A stretch of DNA of 64,000 nt, from the NCBI RefSeq assembly GCF_000344155.1, contig NZ_BAOQ01000003.1, positions 115,494 to 179,493 of the forward strand. The letters run 5' to 3'. The position numbers and the translations under genes are program-made. Shown here one piece after another: positions 37,901 through 46,143 of the stretch (positions are counted from its first letter, which is position 1; every line of letters starts with the position of its first letter). Under the pieces are notes generated by a model. That model did not search any database, had not been told where the DNA came from, and saw only the letters and a program-made list of their open reading frames with translations. This stretch comes from Gordonia paraffinivorans NBRC 108238 (GTDB lineage: Bacteria; Actinomycetota; Actinomycetes; Mycobacteriales; Mycobacteriaceae).

Positions 37901-39110
37901 CCATCCTGCGGAACATGTCGACGGTGCCGCCGCCGACCTCGGTGCGCAGCGTTCCGGCCGGCAGGCCCCACACCTTCTCGACGAACGCCCGATCGGTCTC
38001 CGACAGCACCGACCGCTGTCCCGGCAACCCGGGACCCATGTAGCCCATCTCGCGGCCGCCCATCGCATTCGGCTGGCCGGTCAGCGAGAACGGGCCACTG
38101 CCGAGCCGGCAGATCGCGCCGGTCGCGAGATGAAGATTGATGAGCGCGTTGGTATTCCACGTTCCGTGCGTCGACTGGTTGAGCCCCATCGTCCAGCAGC
38201 TCATCCAGTTGCCGGCCTCACCAATCATGCGCGCAGCCGCCCGCAGGTCCTCGGCGGGAATGCCGGTGATGGTCTCGACGACCTCCGGCGGATACTGCGC
38301 CGCGAACTCCGGCATCTGCTCGAAACCATCGGTGTACGAGTCGATGAACTCGTCGTCGGTGTAACCGCCGATGATCAGCAGGTGCAGCAGCCCGTTGAGG
38401 AGGGCGAGGTCGGTGCCGGCCTTGATCTGCAGGAACAGGTCGGCCTTGTCCGCGGTCGCGGTGCGCCGCGGATCGACGACGATCAGCGTGGCGCCGGCCT
38501 TGACCCGGTCCATCATCCGCAGGAACAGGATCGGGTGGCAGTCGGCCATGTTCGAGCCGATGACCAGGAAGACGTCGGCGTGGTCGAAGTCCTGATAGGA
38601 ACCGGGCGGGCCGTCGGAGCCCAGCGACAGCTTGTATCCGGTTCCGGCGCTCGCCATGCACAGGCGCGAGTTCGACTCGATCTGGTTGGTCCCGATGAAC
38701 CCCTTGGCCAGCTTGTTCGACAGGTACTGCGCCTCGAGCGACATCTGTCCGGACACGTACAGGGCGACCGCATCGGGCCCGTGCTCGTCGATGATCGACC
38801 GCAGCCGGCGGGCGGTGCCGGTGATGACGGCGTCGAGATCGCCGCGGCGCAGCTCGCCGCCGCGGTCGTCACGGACGAGTGGCGCGTCGAGGCGGCCGCC
38901 GGCGGCCAACATGTCGGCGGTCGTCGATCCCTTGGTGCACAGCCTGCCGAAGTTGGTCGGGTGGTCGGCCCGGCCGACGGTCTTGGTGATGCCGGAGTCG
39001 TCGACCTTCAGCTCCATGCCGCAACCCACACCGCAGTAGGCACACAGGGACATGACCGACCGGGAGACCGGTCGGGGCACGACGGGGCGCATCGGGGGAG
39101 AGACTGTCAC
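34908..39110 (-). CDS. Assimilatory nitrate reductase fused to CysJ-like flavoprotein
   Basis: This 1400-residue protein joins two enzymes. The N-terminal part (about 1-740) is a molybdenum-bisMGD oxidoreductase with a [4Fe-4S] motif at Cys23, Cys26, Cys30 and Cys58 (CAYCGVGC, GRLCTKG) and the RLCMASAGTGYK and AIPDWQIIARIA regions of NasA/NarB-type reductases. After a low-complexity linker comes a flavodoxin domain from about residue 850 (VLWASQMGNAEDLATETAER), and then a FAD/NADPH domain ending in YVRDVY as in sulfite reductase flavoproteins. The fusion lets NADPH electrons flow directly to the molybdenum site. GTG 39110 is taken as start; GGAGG is only 2 nt upstream, so ATG 39092 is possible. 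No nitrite reductase gene is in view. Confidence 0.88.
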   Translation of the reverse strand: MTVSPPMRPVVPRPVSRSVMSLCAYCGVGCGMELKVDDSGITKTVGRADHPTNFGRLCTKGSTTADMLAAGGRLDAPLVRDDRGGELRRGDLDAVITGTARRLRSIIDEHGPDAVALYVSGQMSLEAQYLSNKLAKGFIGTNQIESNSRLCMASAGTGYKLSLGSDGPPGSYQDFDHADVFLVIGSNMADCHPILFLRMMDRVKAGATLIVVDPRRTATADKADLFLQIKAGTDLALLNGLLHLLIIGGYTDDEFIDSYTDGFEQMPEFAAQYPPEVVETITGIPAEDLRAAARMIGEAGNWMSCWTMGLNQSTHGTWNTNALINLHLATGAICRLGSGPFSLTGQPNAMGGREMGYMGPGLPGQRSVLSETDRAFVEKVWGLPAGTLRTEVGGGTVDMFRRMADGEIKAAWIICTNPVASVANRKTVIQGLERAELVVTQDAFADTETNQYADVVLPAALWSESSGVMVNSERTLTLFEPALDAPGQAIPDWQIIARIAAEMGYADAFDYSSAEEIFAEIKQFANPATGYDLRGVTYERLRRTPMQWPCPPVGDATDLAESVARNPIRYLNDGRSQTLHRLDDGSVPRLAFATANRRAQFFARPHIDAAEMPDADYPFLLNTGRLPHQWHTMTKTGRVAKLNKLDPGPFVEIHPLDAQDLGISSKDKVEVASRRGRAVLPARVSDRVRPGNCFVPFHWNDVFGEHLAINAVTSDAIDPLSQQPEFKVCAVTLTKVAGSDRAAPPTPDAAAAGLAAALGVSDVAAPELTSSERLYLAGLATGASAAAGTAGVPSVPGDAPLRPDVRLWVSGLLAGMFSRSETAAASRSETVAAPATGSGDAPADPGDAEAPADTITVLWASQMGNAEDLATETAERMRAIGLRVAAKAMDEVDVSRLRGTALFVTSTTGDGDPPDNGSAFWDALNAADAPDLSGVDFAVLALGDSNYDDFCGHGRKLDERIGELGGRRLLDRVECEPDFEEKAGGWLDEVIRTISMKNAAPTTGVTGDRVTVVSEPADSAAAPSVRTASAYSRKNPLVTELVRNVKLNAPGSQKDVRNLGFRLPAGTLGYKTGDALGVWPLNDPALIGEFLDRTGLDGGETVTIGGNPMPLYRALRERLEFARVTPDLVRFVAERSGADELEGLVAPGNKGVFDEWSWGRQSVDVLADHPIRADLEEWMTVLKPLAPRSYSISSSPLERPDEVQLTVAAVRYNRNGIQRGGVCSTFLADRAEDAGVGVFVTSTAHFRPPADPDTPMIMIGPGTGIAPFRAFLREREALGHNGKNWLFFGEQHSATDFYYRDELTAMLSDGVLTRLDVAFSRDQDRKIYVQDRMLEHGEELYEWLHDGAHVYVCGDATRMAKDVDATLKGIVAQYGRRSPSSAEAYVKALAADKRYVRDVY

Positions 39111-39265
39111 GTCCTCCAGCGTCGAAGCGGGATGTTTCCCGACCCGTAGGTGGGGGTTACGCAGCGGTCAACTTGATCTCACAGGGGCCGATCACCGGTG
39201 TGAAGGGCGGAAAATCGCAGCTTGCGGCGAATTCCGGGACGGGATGAGCCGGATCTGCGGCGTTG

Positions 39266-39281
39266 CTCAGGCGGATCTCAG
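39266..39281 (+). promoter_or_regulatory. Direct repeat CTCAG-N6-CTCAG upstream of mprA, MprA-box-like
   Basis: Two CTCAG pentamers are spaced 11 bp apart, one helical turn. M. tuberculosis MprA binds loosely conserved direct repeats in its own promoter, so this is a candidate autoregulatory site. TAAGACT at 39292-39298 could be the -10 box. Confidence 0.45.
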
Positions 39282-39305
39282 CCGAGGTGGATAAGACTGT
39301 ATGCC

Positions 39306-39992
39306 ATGCGCATCCTCGTGGTTGATGACGACCGGGCGGTCCGGGAGTCGTTGCGACGGTCGCTGACGTTCAACGGCTACACGGTCGAGACCGCGAACGA
39401 CGGCATCGAGGCATTGGAGAAGATCCTCGCCGACCGGCCCGACGTCGTCATCCTGGACGTGATGATGCCCCGCCTCGACGGCCTCGAGGTGTGCCGGCGC
39501 CTGCGCTCGGCCGGAGACGACCTGCCGATCCTGGTGCTGACCGCCCGGGATTCGGTGTCCGAGCGGGTCAGCGGCCTCGACGCCGGGGCCGATGACTACC
39601 TGCCGAAACCGTTTGCGCTCGAGGAGTTGCTGGCCCGCTTGCGTGCGCTGTTGCGCCGCGCCGCGCCCGACGACGACGCGGATTCGGAGACGCTGACCTT
39701 CGCCGACCTCTCGCTCGACCCGGTGACCCGTGACGTCAGTCGCGGCGACCGGCCGATCAGTCTCACCCGGACCGAGTTCGCGCTTCTCGAGATGCTGATG
39801 TCGAACCCGCGCCGGGTGCTCTCGCGCAGCCGCATCCTCGAGGAGGTCTGGGGCTACGACTTCCCGACGTCGGGCAACGCCTTGGAGGTCTACGTCGGCT
39901 ATCTGCGTCGCAAGACCGAGGCCGACGGCGAACCGCGCCTCATCCACACCGTCCGCGGCGTCGGATACGTGCTCCGGGAGACCCCGCCCTAG
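39306..39992 (+). CDS. mprA: Response regulator MprA
   Basis: This 228-residue OmpR/PhoB-type regulator has the acidic pocket [15 protein letters not shown], the phospho-acceptor aspartate at about residue 51 in [16 protein letters not shown], the conserved lysine in [19 protein letters not shown], and a C-terminal winged-helix ([33 protein letters not shown]). Length and sequence are very close to M. tuberculosis MprA, which controls the envelope-stress and persistence response. ATG 39306 is the start; the nearby ATG 39301 is out of frame. The stop overlaps the mprB start by one base. Confidence 0.95.
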   Translation: MRILVVDDDRAVRESLRRSLTFNGYTVETANDGIEALEKILADRPDVVILDVMMPRLDGLEVCRRLRSAGDDLPILVLTARDSVSERVSGLDAGADDYLPKPFALEELLARLRALLRRAAPDDDADSETLTFADLSLDPVTRDVSRGDRPISLTRTEFALLEMLMSNPRRVLSRSRILEEVWGYDFPTSGNALEVYVGYLRRKTEADGEPRLIHTVRGVGYVLRETPP

Positions 39993-41545
39993 TGTCGACG
40001 GGCACGGACTCGAACTCCTCGACGACTCCGCAGTCGGCCACGACGCGGGGCTCGTGGTTCTCGCGGATGCGGGAGAACCTCACCCGGACCCTGGTCGGGG
40101 AGTCCGCCGCGGCGGGGGAGGAGGAGATGCGCGCACCGATGCCGCTGACGCGGGCGGTCTCGTTGCGGGCCCGCGTCACGCTCCTGTCGGCGACCGTCGT
40201 CCTCGTGTCGGTGAGCCTGATGGCGGCCGCGGCGTACTTCGTGGTCTATCGCGCGATGTACAACGAGGTCGACCAGCAGCTCGAGAGCCGTGCCGACGGC
40301 ATGGCGGCGCTGGCCCGGGCCGGGGTCCTGCGCAGCCAGCCCGAGCAACTCGTCGCCGGAACGGTGTTCTCCACCAACATCTCCGTGGCGCTGGTGACGC
40401 CGAGCGGTCAGACCTATCTCATCGGGCAGGTGCCGTTCGAGGACCCCGAACGCGACATCGTCCGGGCGCCGTCGGTGCCGGGGTCGAATCTGCAGAGTCT
40501 GCGCACCACCCGCAACCAGCGCGTCCTCACGCGCAAACTCGACGACGGCAACACCCTCGTGCTCGCGCAGAGTCTCGTGCAGACCGACCGGGTGCTCAAA
40601 CGCCTGGCCTGGGTGCTGCTCGTGGTGGGTTGCGGCGGAGTCGCTTTGGCGGCGCTCGCCGGAACCACCGTGGCGCGGGCGGGCCTGCGTCCGGTGGCGA
40701 GACTGAATCGGGCGGTCGAACGGGTCGCGCGCACCAACGATCTGACGCCGATCCCGGTCACCGGCAACGACGAACTCGCCAACCTCACCGCGAGTTTCAA
40801 CGCGATGTTGCGGGCGCTGGCCGAATCCCGCGATCGGCAGGCGCGACTCGTCGCCGACGCCGGACACGAACTGCGAACCCCGTTGACCTCCCTGCGCACC
40901 AACCTCGAGCTCCTCATCGCGGCCAGTCGCCCCGGGGCGCCGGCCGTGCCGGAGGAGGACATGGCCGACCTGCGCGCCGACGTCATGGCGCAGATCGAGG
41001 AATTGTCCACGCTGGTGGGGGATCTCGTCGACCTCGCCCGCGAGGACGCGCCCGAGGTGGTGTACGAGGAGGTCGAGCTCACCGAGATCATCGAGCAGGC
41101 GCTGGAGCGGGTTCGGCGCCGGCGCAACGACGTGGAGTTCGAGGTCGACCTGACGCCCTGGTACGTCTTCGGCGAGCAGCACGGCCTGTCGCGGGCGGTG
41201 CTCAACATCCTGGACAACGCCGCCAAGTGGAGTCCGCCGGGCAAGACGGTGAAGGTCGCGCTGACGCAGGTCGGCATGTCGACCGCGGAATTCACCGTCG
41301 CCGACTCGGGTCCCGGAATCCCCGAGGAGGACCGCGGTCTGGTGTTCGAGCGCTTCTACCGGTCCACCCAGTCGAGGTCGATGCCGGGGTCCGGGCTCGG
41401 GCTCGCGATCGTGCGTCAGGTGGTGGAGCGCCACGATGGCCACGTCGAGGCCGACGAGTCGCCGACCGGAGGCGCGCTCATCCGAATGACACTGCCGGGC
41501 CGGGCAACTCCCGCGGAACCATCTCCACAGGTGATTCGTCAGTAA
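39992..41545 (+). CDS. mprB: Sensor histidine kinase MprB
   Basis: This 517-residue kinase has a cytoplasmic lead of about 60 residues, a first membrane helix (RARVTLLSATVVLVSVSLMAAAAY), an extracytoplasmic sensor of about 120 residues, a second helix (AWVLLVVGCGGVALAALAG), a HAMP linker, the dimerisation/phosphorylation motif DAGHELRTPLTSLRTNLELL and an ATPase domain (ILDNAAKWSPPGK, SGPGIPEEDRGLVFERFYRS, GSGLGLAIVRQVVERHDG). It phosphorylates MprA. GTG start overlapping the mprA stop means tight coupling. Its downstream neighbour pepD is a known part of the same stress circuit. Confidence 0.95.
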   Translation: MSTGTDSNSSTTPQSATTRGSWFSRMRENLTRTLVGESAAAGEEEMRAPMPLTRAVSLRARVTLLSATVVLVSVSLMAAAAYFVVYRAMYNEVDQQLESRADGMAALARAGVLRSQPEQLVAGTVFSTNISVALVTPSGQTYLIGQVPFEDPERDIVRAPSVPGSNLQSLRTTRNQRVLTRKLDDGNTLVLAQSLVQTDRVLKRLAWVLLVVGCGGVALAALAGTTVARAGLRPVARLNRAVERVARTNDLTPIPVTGNDELANLTASFNAMLRALAESRDRQARLVADAGHELRTPLTSLRTNLELLIAASRPGAPAVPEEDMADLRADVMAQIEELSTLVGDLVDLAREDAPEVVYEEVELTEIIEQALERVRRRRNDVEFEVDLTPWYVFGEQHGLSRAVLNILDNAAKWSPPGKTVKVALTQVGMSTAEFTVADSGPGIPEEDRGLVFERFYRSTQSRSMPGSGLGLAIVRQVVERHDGHVEADESPTGGALIRMTLPGRATPAEPSPQVIRQ

Positions 41546-41602
41546 TGGTGAGGCGCCTGCACCGGCAGGTCACCGTCGGCGGGCGGCGGCCCCGGGGGGC
41601 TG

Positions 41603-41649
41603 TGTGATCAACCGGTGTGACCTGGTGGGCGATCACATAGGGTTGATCA
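41603..41649. promoter_or_regulatory. Interlocked inverted repeats upstream of pepD
   Basis: TGATCAACC (41605-41613) pairs with GGTTGATCA (41641-41649), and TGTGATC (41603-41609) pairs with GATCACA (41631-41637). TAGGGT at 41638-41643 could be a -10 box lying within the repeat. The arrangement suggests an operator or a switchable RNA hairpin about 100 nt before the start codon. Confidence 0.45.
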
Positions 41650-41745
41650 GAGGCGCTGATCGGGTAAGCCGACTGCCCGGCCGCGGCCGGGCGGTGTGAC
41701 GAGCGCCGGCGGTGGCCGGCGAGGACGAACGAGGAAGAGACTCAG

Positions 41746-43230
41746 ATGACGACTGGCGGTTCGCAGGGTGGCGGTCCGTACGGGGGCAATCAGTACGAGG
41801 GCAACCAGTACGGGGGTAACCAGCACGGTGCCGATCAGCCCGCAGCCCAACACCATGGACCGACGCATCAGCCCGGACCGGCCTCCGGATCGTTTCCCAC
41901 GCAGAGCGGTGGGCCCGGGTTCTCCGGCAGTGGTGCCCCGACCGCGGCCTACGGCGCGCACGGCACCAGTCAGTTCCCCCAGGCACCCTATGGGCAGCAC
42001 GGTGGCACCTATGGTCAACCCGGTCCGGCGGCGTTCGGTTCGCAGCCCGGTGGTCAGCAGGGATTCGGCGGCCCCGGCGACGACCTGACGTCCCAGCCGC
42101 CGAAGAAGAGCGGTAACGGCGGCAAGCTCGCCGCCGTCGGTGTGGGAGCGCTCGTCCTCGCCCTCGTGGCCGGCGGTGTCGGCGGCGCGGTCGGCTACAA
42201 CCTCGCCGACGGCTCGGGAGGATCGTCGAGCAGCATCACCGCCGGTCCTCTCGGCGGCGACCCGAAGGCCAACGGCGACCCCGAACCCGTCCAGGCGCCG
42301 GCCGGCTCGGTGCAGGAGGTCGCGGCTAAGGTGCTGCCGTCCGTCGTGTCGATCGAGGTGGCCTCGGGTGGTGCGCTCGGTTCCGGCTCGGGCGTCGTGC
42401 TCACCAAGGACGGCGTCATCATGACCAACAACCACGTGGTCAGCGCCGGCGGCAATGCCCCGGCGTCGAAGGTGCTGGTGAGCTTCTCCGACGGTTCGTT
42501 CGCGCAGGCCCGCGTGCTCGGCGCCGACCCCATCTCCGACATCGCGGTCCTCAAGGTCGAGCGCGACGACCTGACGCCGATCATCGTCGGCAACTCCAAC
42601 AACCTCGCCGTGGGCCAGGACGTCATCGCCGTCGGTTCGCCGCTGGGTCTCGCCGGCACCGTCACGACCGGCATCATCTCGGCGCTCAACCGGCCGGTCC
42701 TCACCTCGCGCGATCCCGGCACCAACACCACCTCGGTGATCGACGCGATCCAGACCGACGCGGCGATCAACCCCGGCAACTCGGGCGGCGCACTGGTGAA
42801 CGCCAAGGGCGCCCTGATCGGCATCAACACCGCCATCGCCACCCTCGGCGGCGGCCAGGACCAGTCCGGCGGCAGCATCGGGCTGGGCTTCGCCATCCCG
42901 ATCGACCAGGCGATCCGCGTCGCCAAGCAGCTCGAGACCACCGGAAAGGCCAGCCACGCCAACATCGGGGTCTCGGTGCGGCCCAGCAGCGATGCCGCGA
43001 CCCCGGGCGCTCTCGTCACCGACGTGACGCAGGGCGGACCCGCGGCCACGGCCGGCATCCCCAAGAACGCGGTCATCACCAAGGTCGACGACCGGCCGAT
43101 CCAGTCCGGCGACGCACTCGTGGCGGCGGTCCGCTCGCATGCGCCGGGCGACACCGTGTCGGTCACCTACGTCGACGGCGGACAGACCAAGACCGTGCAG
43201 GTGAAGCTGGGCACCCTCGAGGTGAGGTGA
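41746..43230 (+). CDS. pepD: HtrA-like membrane-anchored serine protease PepD
   Basis: This 494-residue protein has a Gly/Gln/Tyr-rich cytoplasmic N-terminus (about 120 residues, GNQYGGNQHG-type repeats), one membrane anchor (LAAVGVGALVLALVAGGVGGAVG), a trypsin-like domain with the catalytic triad His in MTNNHVVSAGG, Asp in ISDIAVLKV and Ser in NPGNSGGALVNAKG, and a C-terminal PDZ domain (GPAATAGIPKNAVITKVDD). In M. tuberculosis PepD cleaves misfolded envelope proteins and feeds back on MprAB and SigE. Gene order mprA-mprB-pepD-moaB2 is the same. Ribosome binding site GAGGAAGAG. Confidence 0.95.
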   Translation: MTTGGSQGGGPYGGNQYEGNQYGGNQHGADQPAAQHHGPTHQPGPASGSFPTQSGGPGFSGSGAPTAAYGAHGTSQFPQAPYGQHGGTYGQPGPAAFGSQPGGQQGFGGPGDDLTSQPPKKSGNGGKLAAVGVGALVLALVAGGVGGAVGYNLADGSGGSSSSITAGPLGGDPKANGDPEPVQAPAGSVQEVAAKVLPSVVSIEVASGGALGSGSGVVLTKDGVIMTNNHVVSAGGNAPASKVLVSFSDGSFAQARVLGADPISDIAVLKVERDDLTPIIVGNSNNLAVGQDVIAVGSPLGLAGTVTTGIISALNRPVLTSRDPGTNTTSVIDAIQTDAAINPGNSGGALVNAKGALIGINTAIATLGGGQDQSGGSIGLGFAIPIDQAIRVAKQLETTGKASHANIGVSVRPSSDAATPGALVTDVTQGGPAATAGIPKNAVITKVDDRPIQSGDALVAAVRSHAPGDTVSVTYVDGGQTKTVQVKLGTLEVR

Positions 43231-43327
43231 CGCACGACCGACAGGCCGCCCGTCTTCGCAGAACAACTGAACACGCGACATGATCGCCCGTCGCTCGGGC
43301 GGCACACCGACACAGAAAGGTCCTGTC

Positions 43328-43996
43328 ATGTCTGACACCGGATCCCCGGTCACCGGAAACACCGGCCTCCCCGGCGATGAAGCGGAGACCGAAGCGTCCC
43401 TCGACGTGCGACTGGCCGGCGATCCGGGCCAGGTGGACCCGGCCGACGTGGTCGCCGCCGACGCCGCCGCACGGGAGTTCGTGGCCCGCCACGAGAAGGC
43501 GTCCCGGAGTCCGGAGGGCGAGGAGATCGGACGGGCCCTGGTCGTGTTGGTCGACGACGAGGCGGCTCACGGTGACGACCAGCGCCATCTGGGCCCGCTC
43601 GTGGGCGAGTTGCTCGCCGAAGCCGGATTCCACGTCGACGCGGCGGTCGTCGTCTCCAGCGACGAGGTGGAGATCCGCAACGCGCTCAACACCGCGGTGA
43701 TCGGGGGAGTGGACCTGGTGATCTCCGTCGGCGGCGTGGGAGTCGGTGCCCGCGACGTGACCCCAGAGGCCACCGAGCCGCTCCTGGACCGCAGGCTCCG
43801 CGGCATCGAGGAGGCCGTGCGGAGCTCGGGACTGGCCGCAGGCGCGACCGACGGTGGCCTTTCACGCGGCCTGGCGGGAATATCCGGGCAGACCCTGGTG
43901 GTGAATCTCGCGGATTCGCGTGCGGCCGTGCGAGACGGAATGGCCACCGTCGCACCGCTCGCACGGTATGTGATCGAGTCGATCAGCGAATTCTGA
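43328..43996 (+). CDS. moaB2: MoaB2/MogA-like molybdopterin biosynthesis protein
   Basis: This 222-residue protein has the MoCF_biosynth domain (GRALVVLVDDEAAHGDDQR, then VDLVISVGGVGVGARDVTPEA, GLSRGLAGISGQTLVVNLADS), preceded by a charged N-terminal extension of about 60 residues. The family adenylates molybdopterin. In the classical TGG(T/V)G substrate loop it reads SVGGVGVGARD, a departure from catalytic MogA proteins, so activity is uncertain. ATG 43328 has AAAGGTCC upstream. It follows pepD by 97 bp as in mycobacteria. A molybdoenzyme (nitrate reductase) is encoded close by. Confidence 0.88.
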   Translation: MSDTGSPVTGNTGLPGDEAETEASLDVRLAGDPGQVDPADVVAADAAAREFVARHEKASRSPEGEEIGRALVVLVDDEAAHGDDQRHLGPLVGELLAEAGFHVDAAVVVSSDEVEIRNALNTAVIGGVDLVISVGGVGVGARDVTPEATEPLLDRRLRGIEEAVRSSGLAAGATDGGLSRGLAGISGQTLVVNLADSRAAVRDGMATVAPLARYVIESISEF

Positions 43997-44017
43997 TGGT
44001 GGAGTGGGCGTCACGGC

Positions 44018-44039
44018 CCGGTCCGATTTACCGGACCGG
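44018..44039 (+). terminator. Hairpin after moaB2
   Basis: CCGGTCCG (44018-44025) and CGGACCGG (44032-44039) form a perfect 8-bp stem with a 6-nt AT-rich loop. No T-tract follows. Confidence 0.5.
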
Positions 44040-44092
44040 ATTGGACCCCCAGAATGGGACGATCGTCCGACAGAAGGGCGGGGAGGGCAGGA

Positions 44093-44296
44093 ATGTCCGC
44101 CGATTCTGACGACAACGCCGAAACCGCGATGAACAGCGGAGACGACGCCGCTGCGCGCCGGGCCGCCCGTCGTCGGAAGCTCGATGCGATCTTCGGAGAC
44201 GACCTTCCCGAGGTCACCCAGGATGAGTGTGGGCAAGATCACAAAGGGGTTTCTCAGGATTGGTTGGAGACCCAGCGGCCCCCTCATTACGAGTGA
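44093..44296 (+). CDS. Small conserved actinobacterial protein, unknown function
   Basis: This 67-residue, mostly charged protein contains an AARRRKLDAIFGDDLPEVTQDE core and ends in WLETQRPPHYE. Short proteins with this pattern (RRAA-IFGD-LPE-T-DE ... W--EQRPPH) are common in mycobacterial relatives, but I know of no function. GGGAGGGCAGG directly precedes ATG 44093. The longer frame from 44054 lacks a ribosome binding site. Confidence 0.75.
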   Translation: MSADSDDNAETAMNSGDDAAARRAARRRKLDAIFGDDLPEVTQDECGQDHKGVSQDWLETQRPPHYE

Positions 44297-44687
44297 GCGG
44301 TGCCGCCCGCACCCATGAACATCAGGGTGTTTATCTGCCGTTAACTTTCCGGCGGCGATAGATAGCGAACTGCTGATTTGTCATCCCGCGTTTTTGCATT
44401 GTGACACGGCTGAGTCCAGCTGTTGCCCGTCCTGAGATCACTCCGATAACGTTCGCCTCGACAACGCTCGGCGCCCCAGTGGCGGGGAGTCGAGGGGCGT
44501 CCTGCGAACTGTCGCGAGTGGCAACGCAGCAGCGACCAGGAATTCGATGGATTCTGAACGTCCGCTGAGACGAGCGTGAGTGCTTGCTGAGCGGGTACTC
44601 TCTGGAAACCCATCGACGTCGAGGGTCACGACTGCGGGTGTGAACGCACACCGCGGGGTATTAGCCGAATCCTGTGAGAGGGAACGA
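44297..44687. promoter_or_regulatory. 391-bp upstream region of the porin genes, AT-richer than the surroundings
   Basis: No gene is supported. The first half has a lower GC content (for example TTGTCATCCCGCGTTTTTGC around 44377-44396). Long leaders are common for porin genes, so regulatory sites or a small RNA are possible, but no defined element could be identified. GAGAGGGAAC precedes ATG 44688. Confidence 0.35.
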
Positions 44688-45338
44688 ATGAGCAAGTTCA
44701 GCAAGCGTGGGCTGCGTCGCGCCGCCGGCGCGGTCGCGATCGCCTCGGCCGCGGTCATGGGCGTGGCCGGTATGGGTGCGGGTGACGCCGCGGCGGGGAA
44801 GCTCGCCAACGGCTACAAGAAGGTCACCGGCATCGACGGTGAGTCGATCCAGACGTGGCGCACCAACGAGTCCGCGTACCCTATCCCCACTGTGGCCAAC
44901 AACGCTGCATCGCGGGGGTTCGTCCTCTCGGGCACCTACACCGCGAAGGCGACCAAGGGTGTCGGCGGTAAGCTCGCAGTGAAGTACCTCGTCGGTTGCC
45001 AGGTGGATGTGGGCGGCATCGATCTCAGCGCCGGTGGGTCGATCGGCTTGAGTGCCACGCCCTCGCTCGGTCTCGACGGCGGTATCAGCCTCGGGCTGGC
45101 CCCGGGGCAGGTCGCTCTCGTCGACATCACGGACAAGGACTTCTCGGACTCGGGTGTCGCCGCAATCCAGCTGTCGCAGGTTTCCTTCAACCTGAACAAC
45201 TGCGGTGGCTTCGCGTCGGCACGTTCTGTCGCGAAGGTCATTGGTGCCAAGGGATACAACACCGATGACGGAACTCTGAGCGGTGAAGGAACCCTCCTCC
45301 AGTCGACCCTGTACGGCCAGCCCTTCAGCATCAACTGA
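44688..45338 (+). CDS. MspA-family porin, first copy
   Basis: This 216-residue secreted protein has a signal peptide (basic MSKFSKRGLRRAAG, hydrophobic AVAIASAAVMGVAGMGAG, cleavage expected near DAAAG) and a beta-strand-rich mature part with MspA features: GFVLSGTYTAKATKGVGG, KYLVGCQVDVGGIDLSAG and a C-terminal cysteine partner in LNNCGGFASARSVAKV. It would form an octameric channel in the mycolic-acid outer membrane. A second copy follows after a 71-bp gap with a stem-loop. Confidence 0.88.
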   Translation: MSKFSKRGLRRAAGAVAIASAAVMGVAGMGAGDAAAGKLANGYKKVTGIDGESIQTWRTNESAYPIPTVANNAASRGFVLSGTYTAKATKGVGGKLAVKYLVGCQVDVGGIDLSAGGSIGLSATPSLGLDGGISLGLAPGQVALVDITDKDFSDSGVAAIQLSQVSFNLNNCGGFASARSVAKVIGAKGYNTDDGTLSGEGTLLQSTLYGQPFSIN

Positions 45339-45344
45339 CCGGGC

Positions 45345-45376
45345 GCAGATAACCAAGCACTTCCTGACTTATCTGC
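45345..45376 (+). other. Stem-loop between the two porin genes
   Basis: GCAGATAA (45345-45352) pairs perfectly with TTATCTGC (45369-45376), loop 16 nt. No T-tract follows; it may attenuate or process a joint message rather than terminate it. Confidence 0.5.
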
Positions 45377-45409
45377 CCTGAGCAGATCGATACTCCACAA
45401 AGGGGAACC

Positions 45410-46075
45410 ATGAAGAAGAACATCACGCGTCGCGTGGTTGCGGCGGCCGGTCTCGCCGGAGCTGTTGCGATGGGCCTCACCAGCCTGGGTGCTGGCGGAG
45501 CCACCGCGGGTCCGTTGCCGGGTGGCAAGATCACTCGGACCCTGGTTGACGGCACGCCGGTCACCGTTCAGCTGTTCGACGAGTACGTCAACGTCCAGCG
45601 CCCGATCAGCAACGTCCCGACCACCCGCGAGGTCTGGCTGTCCGGCAAGGTCCGCGTCACGGTCGGCGGCAAGGCCGAGGGCGGCACGGTCAAGGTCGGA
45701 TACGACGTCGGTTGCCAGGTGCACTTCGGCGGCGGCGATATCGGGGCTGGTGTCGAAGGTGAAGTCGCTGTCGATGGTTCGGATCCGTCTGGCAAGGCGA
45801 GTAACTCCGGAAGCATCTCGCTCGGGCCCGGCGAGGTGAAGCGCCAGTGGCTCATCAACGAAACCTCGGGCACCAACACCGCGTACACCGACTATGAGCT
45901 CAACGGTTACACCTTCACTGGAAACAAGGGCGGCGTCGCCTACAGCCAGGAGCAGTTCAAGGTCGAGAGCTGCGCCGGCTACGCCGCTGCTCGTGCCTTC
46001 GTTCAGGTGACGGTCAGCACCGACGCCGTCAAGGGTGTCGTCGTGCTCAACGGCAAGCCGTTCAGCCTCGGCTGA
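45410..46075 (+). CDS. MspA-family porin, second copy
   Basis: This 221-residue secreted protein has a signal peptide (MKKNITRRVVAAAGLAGAVA, cleavage near GATAG) and MspA-like strands: RTLVDGTPVTVQLFDEYVNV, REVWLSGKVRVTVGGKAEGG, GYDVGCQVHFGGGDIGAGV, and the late cysteine in KVESCAGYAAARAFVQV. It is more canonical than the first copy and differs from it strongly, so the duplication is old. Ribosome binding site AAAGGGG before ATG 45410. A 19-bp perfect terminator follows. Confidence 0.92.
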   Translation: MKKNITRRVVAAAGLAGAVAMGLTSLGAGGATAGPLPGGKITRTLVDGTPVTVQLFDEYVNVQRPISNVPTTREVWLSGKVRVTVGGKAEGGTVKVGYDVGCQVHFGGGDIGAGVEGEVAVDGSDPSGKASNSGSISLGPGEVKRQWLINETSGTNTAYTDYELNGYTFTGNKGGVAYSQEQFKVESCAGYAAARAFVQVTVSTDAVKGVVVLNGKPFSLG

Positions 46076-46100
46076 CCGTCTAGCCGGCACTCAGCATCAC

Positions 46101-46143
46101 CACCGCGGGGTGGGAATCCGACCAGGATTCCCACCCCGCGGTG
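46101..46143 (+). terminator. Rho-independent terminator of the porin unit
   Basis: A perfect 19-bp stem (46101-46119 with 46125-46143), 5-nt loop GACCA, followed by TTCGTTTC. Confidence 0.9.

Noticed and set aside
39111..39200. GlnR box upstream of the nitrate reductase
   Set aside because: GTAAC and GAAAC are present on the minus strand but 18 nt apart, not in the GTNAC-N6-GAAAC arrangement, so I do not call it.
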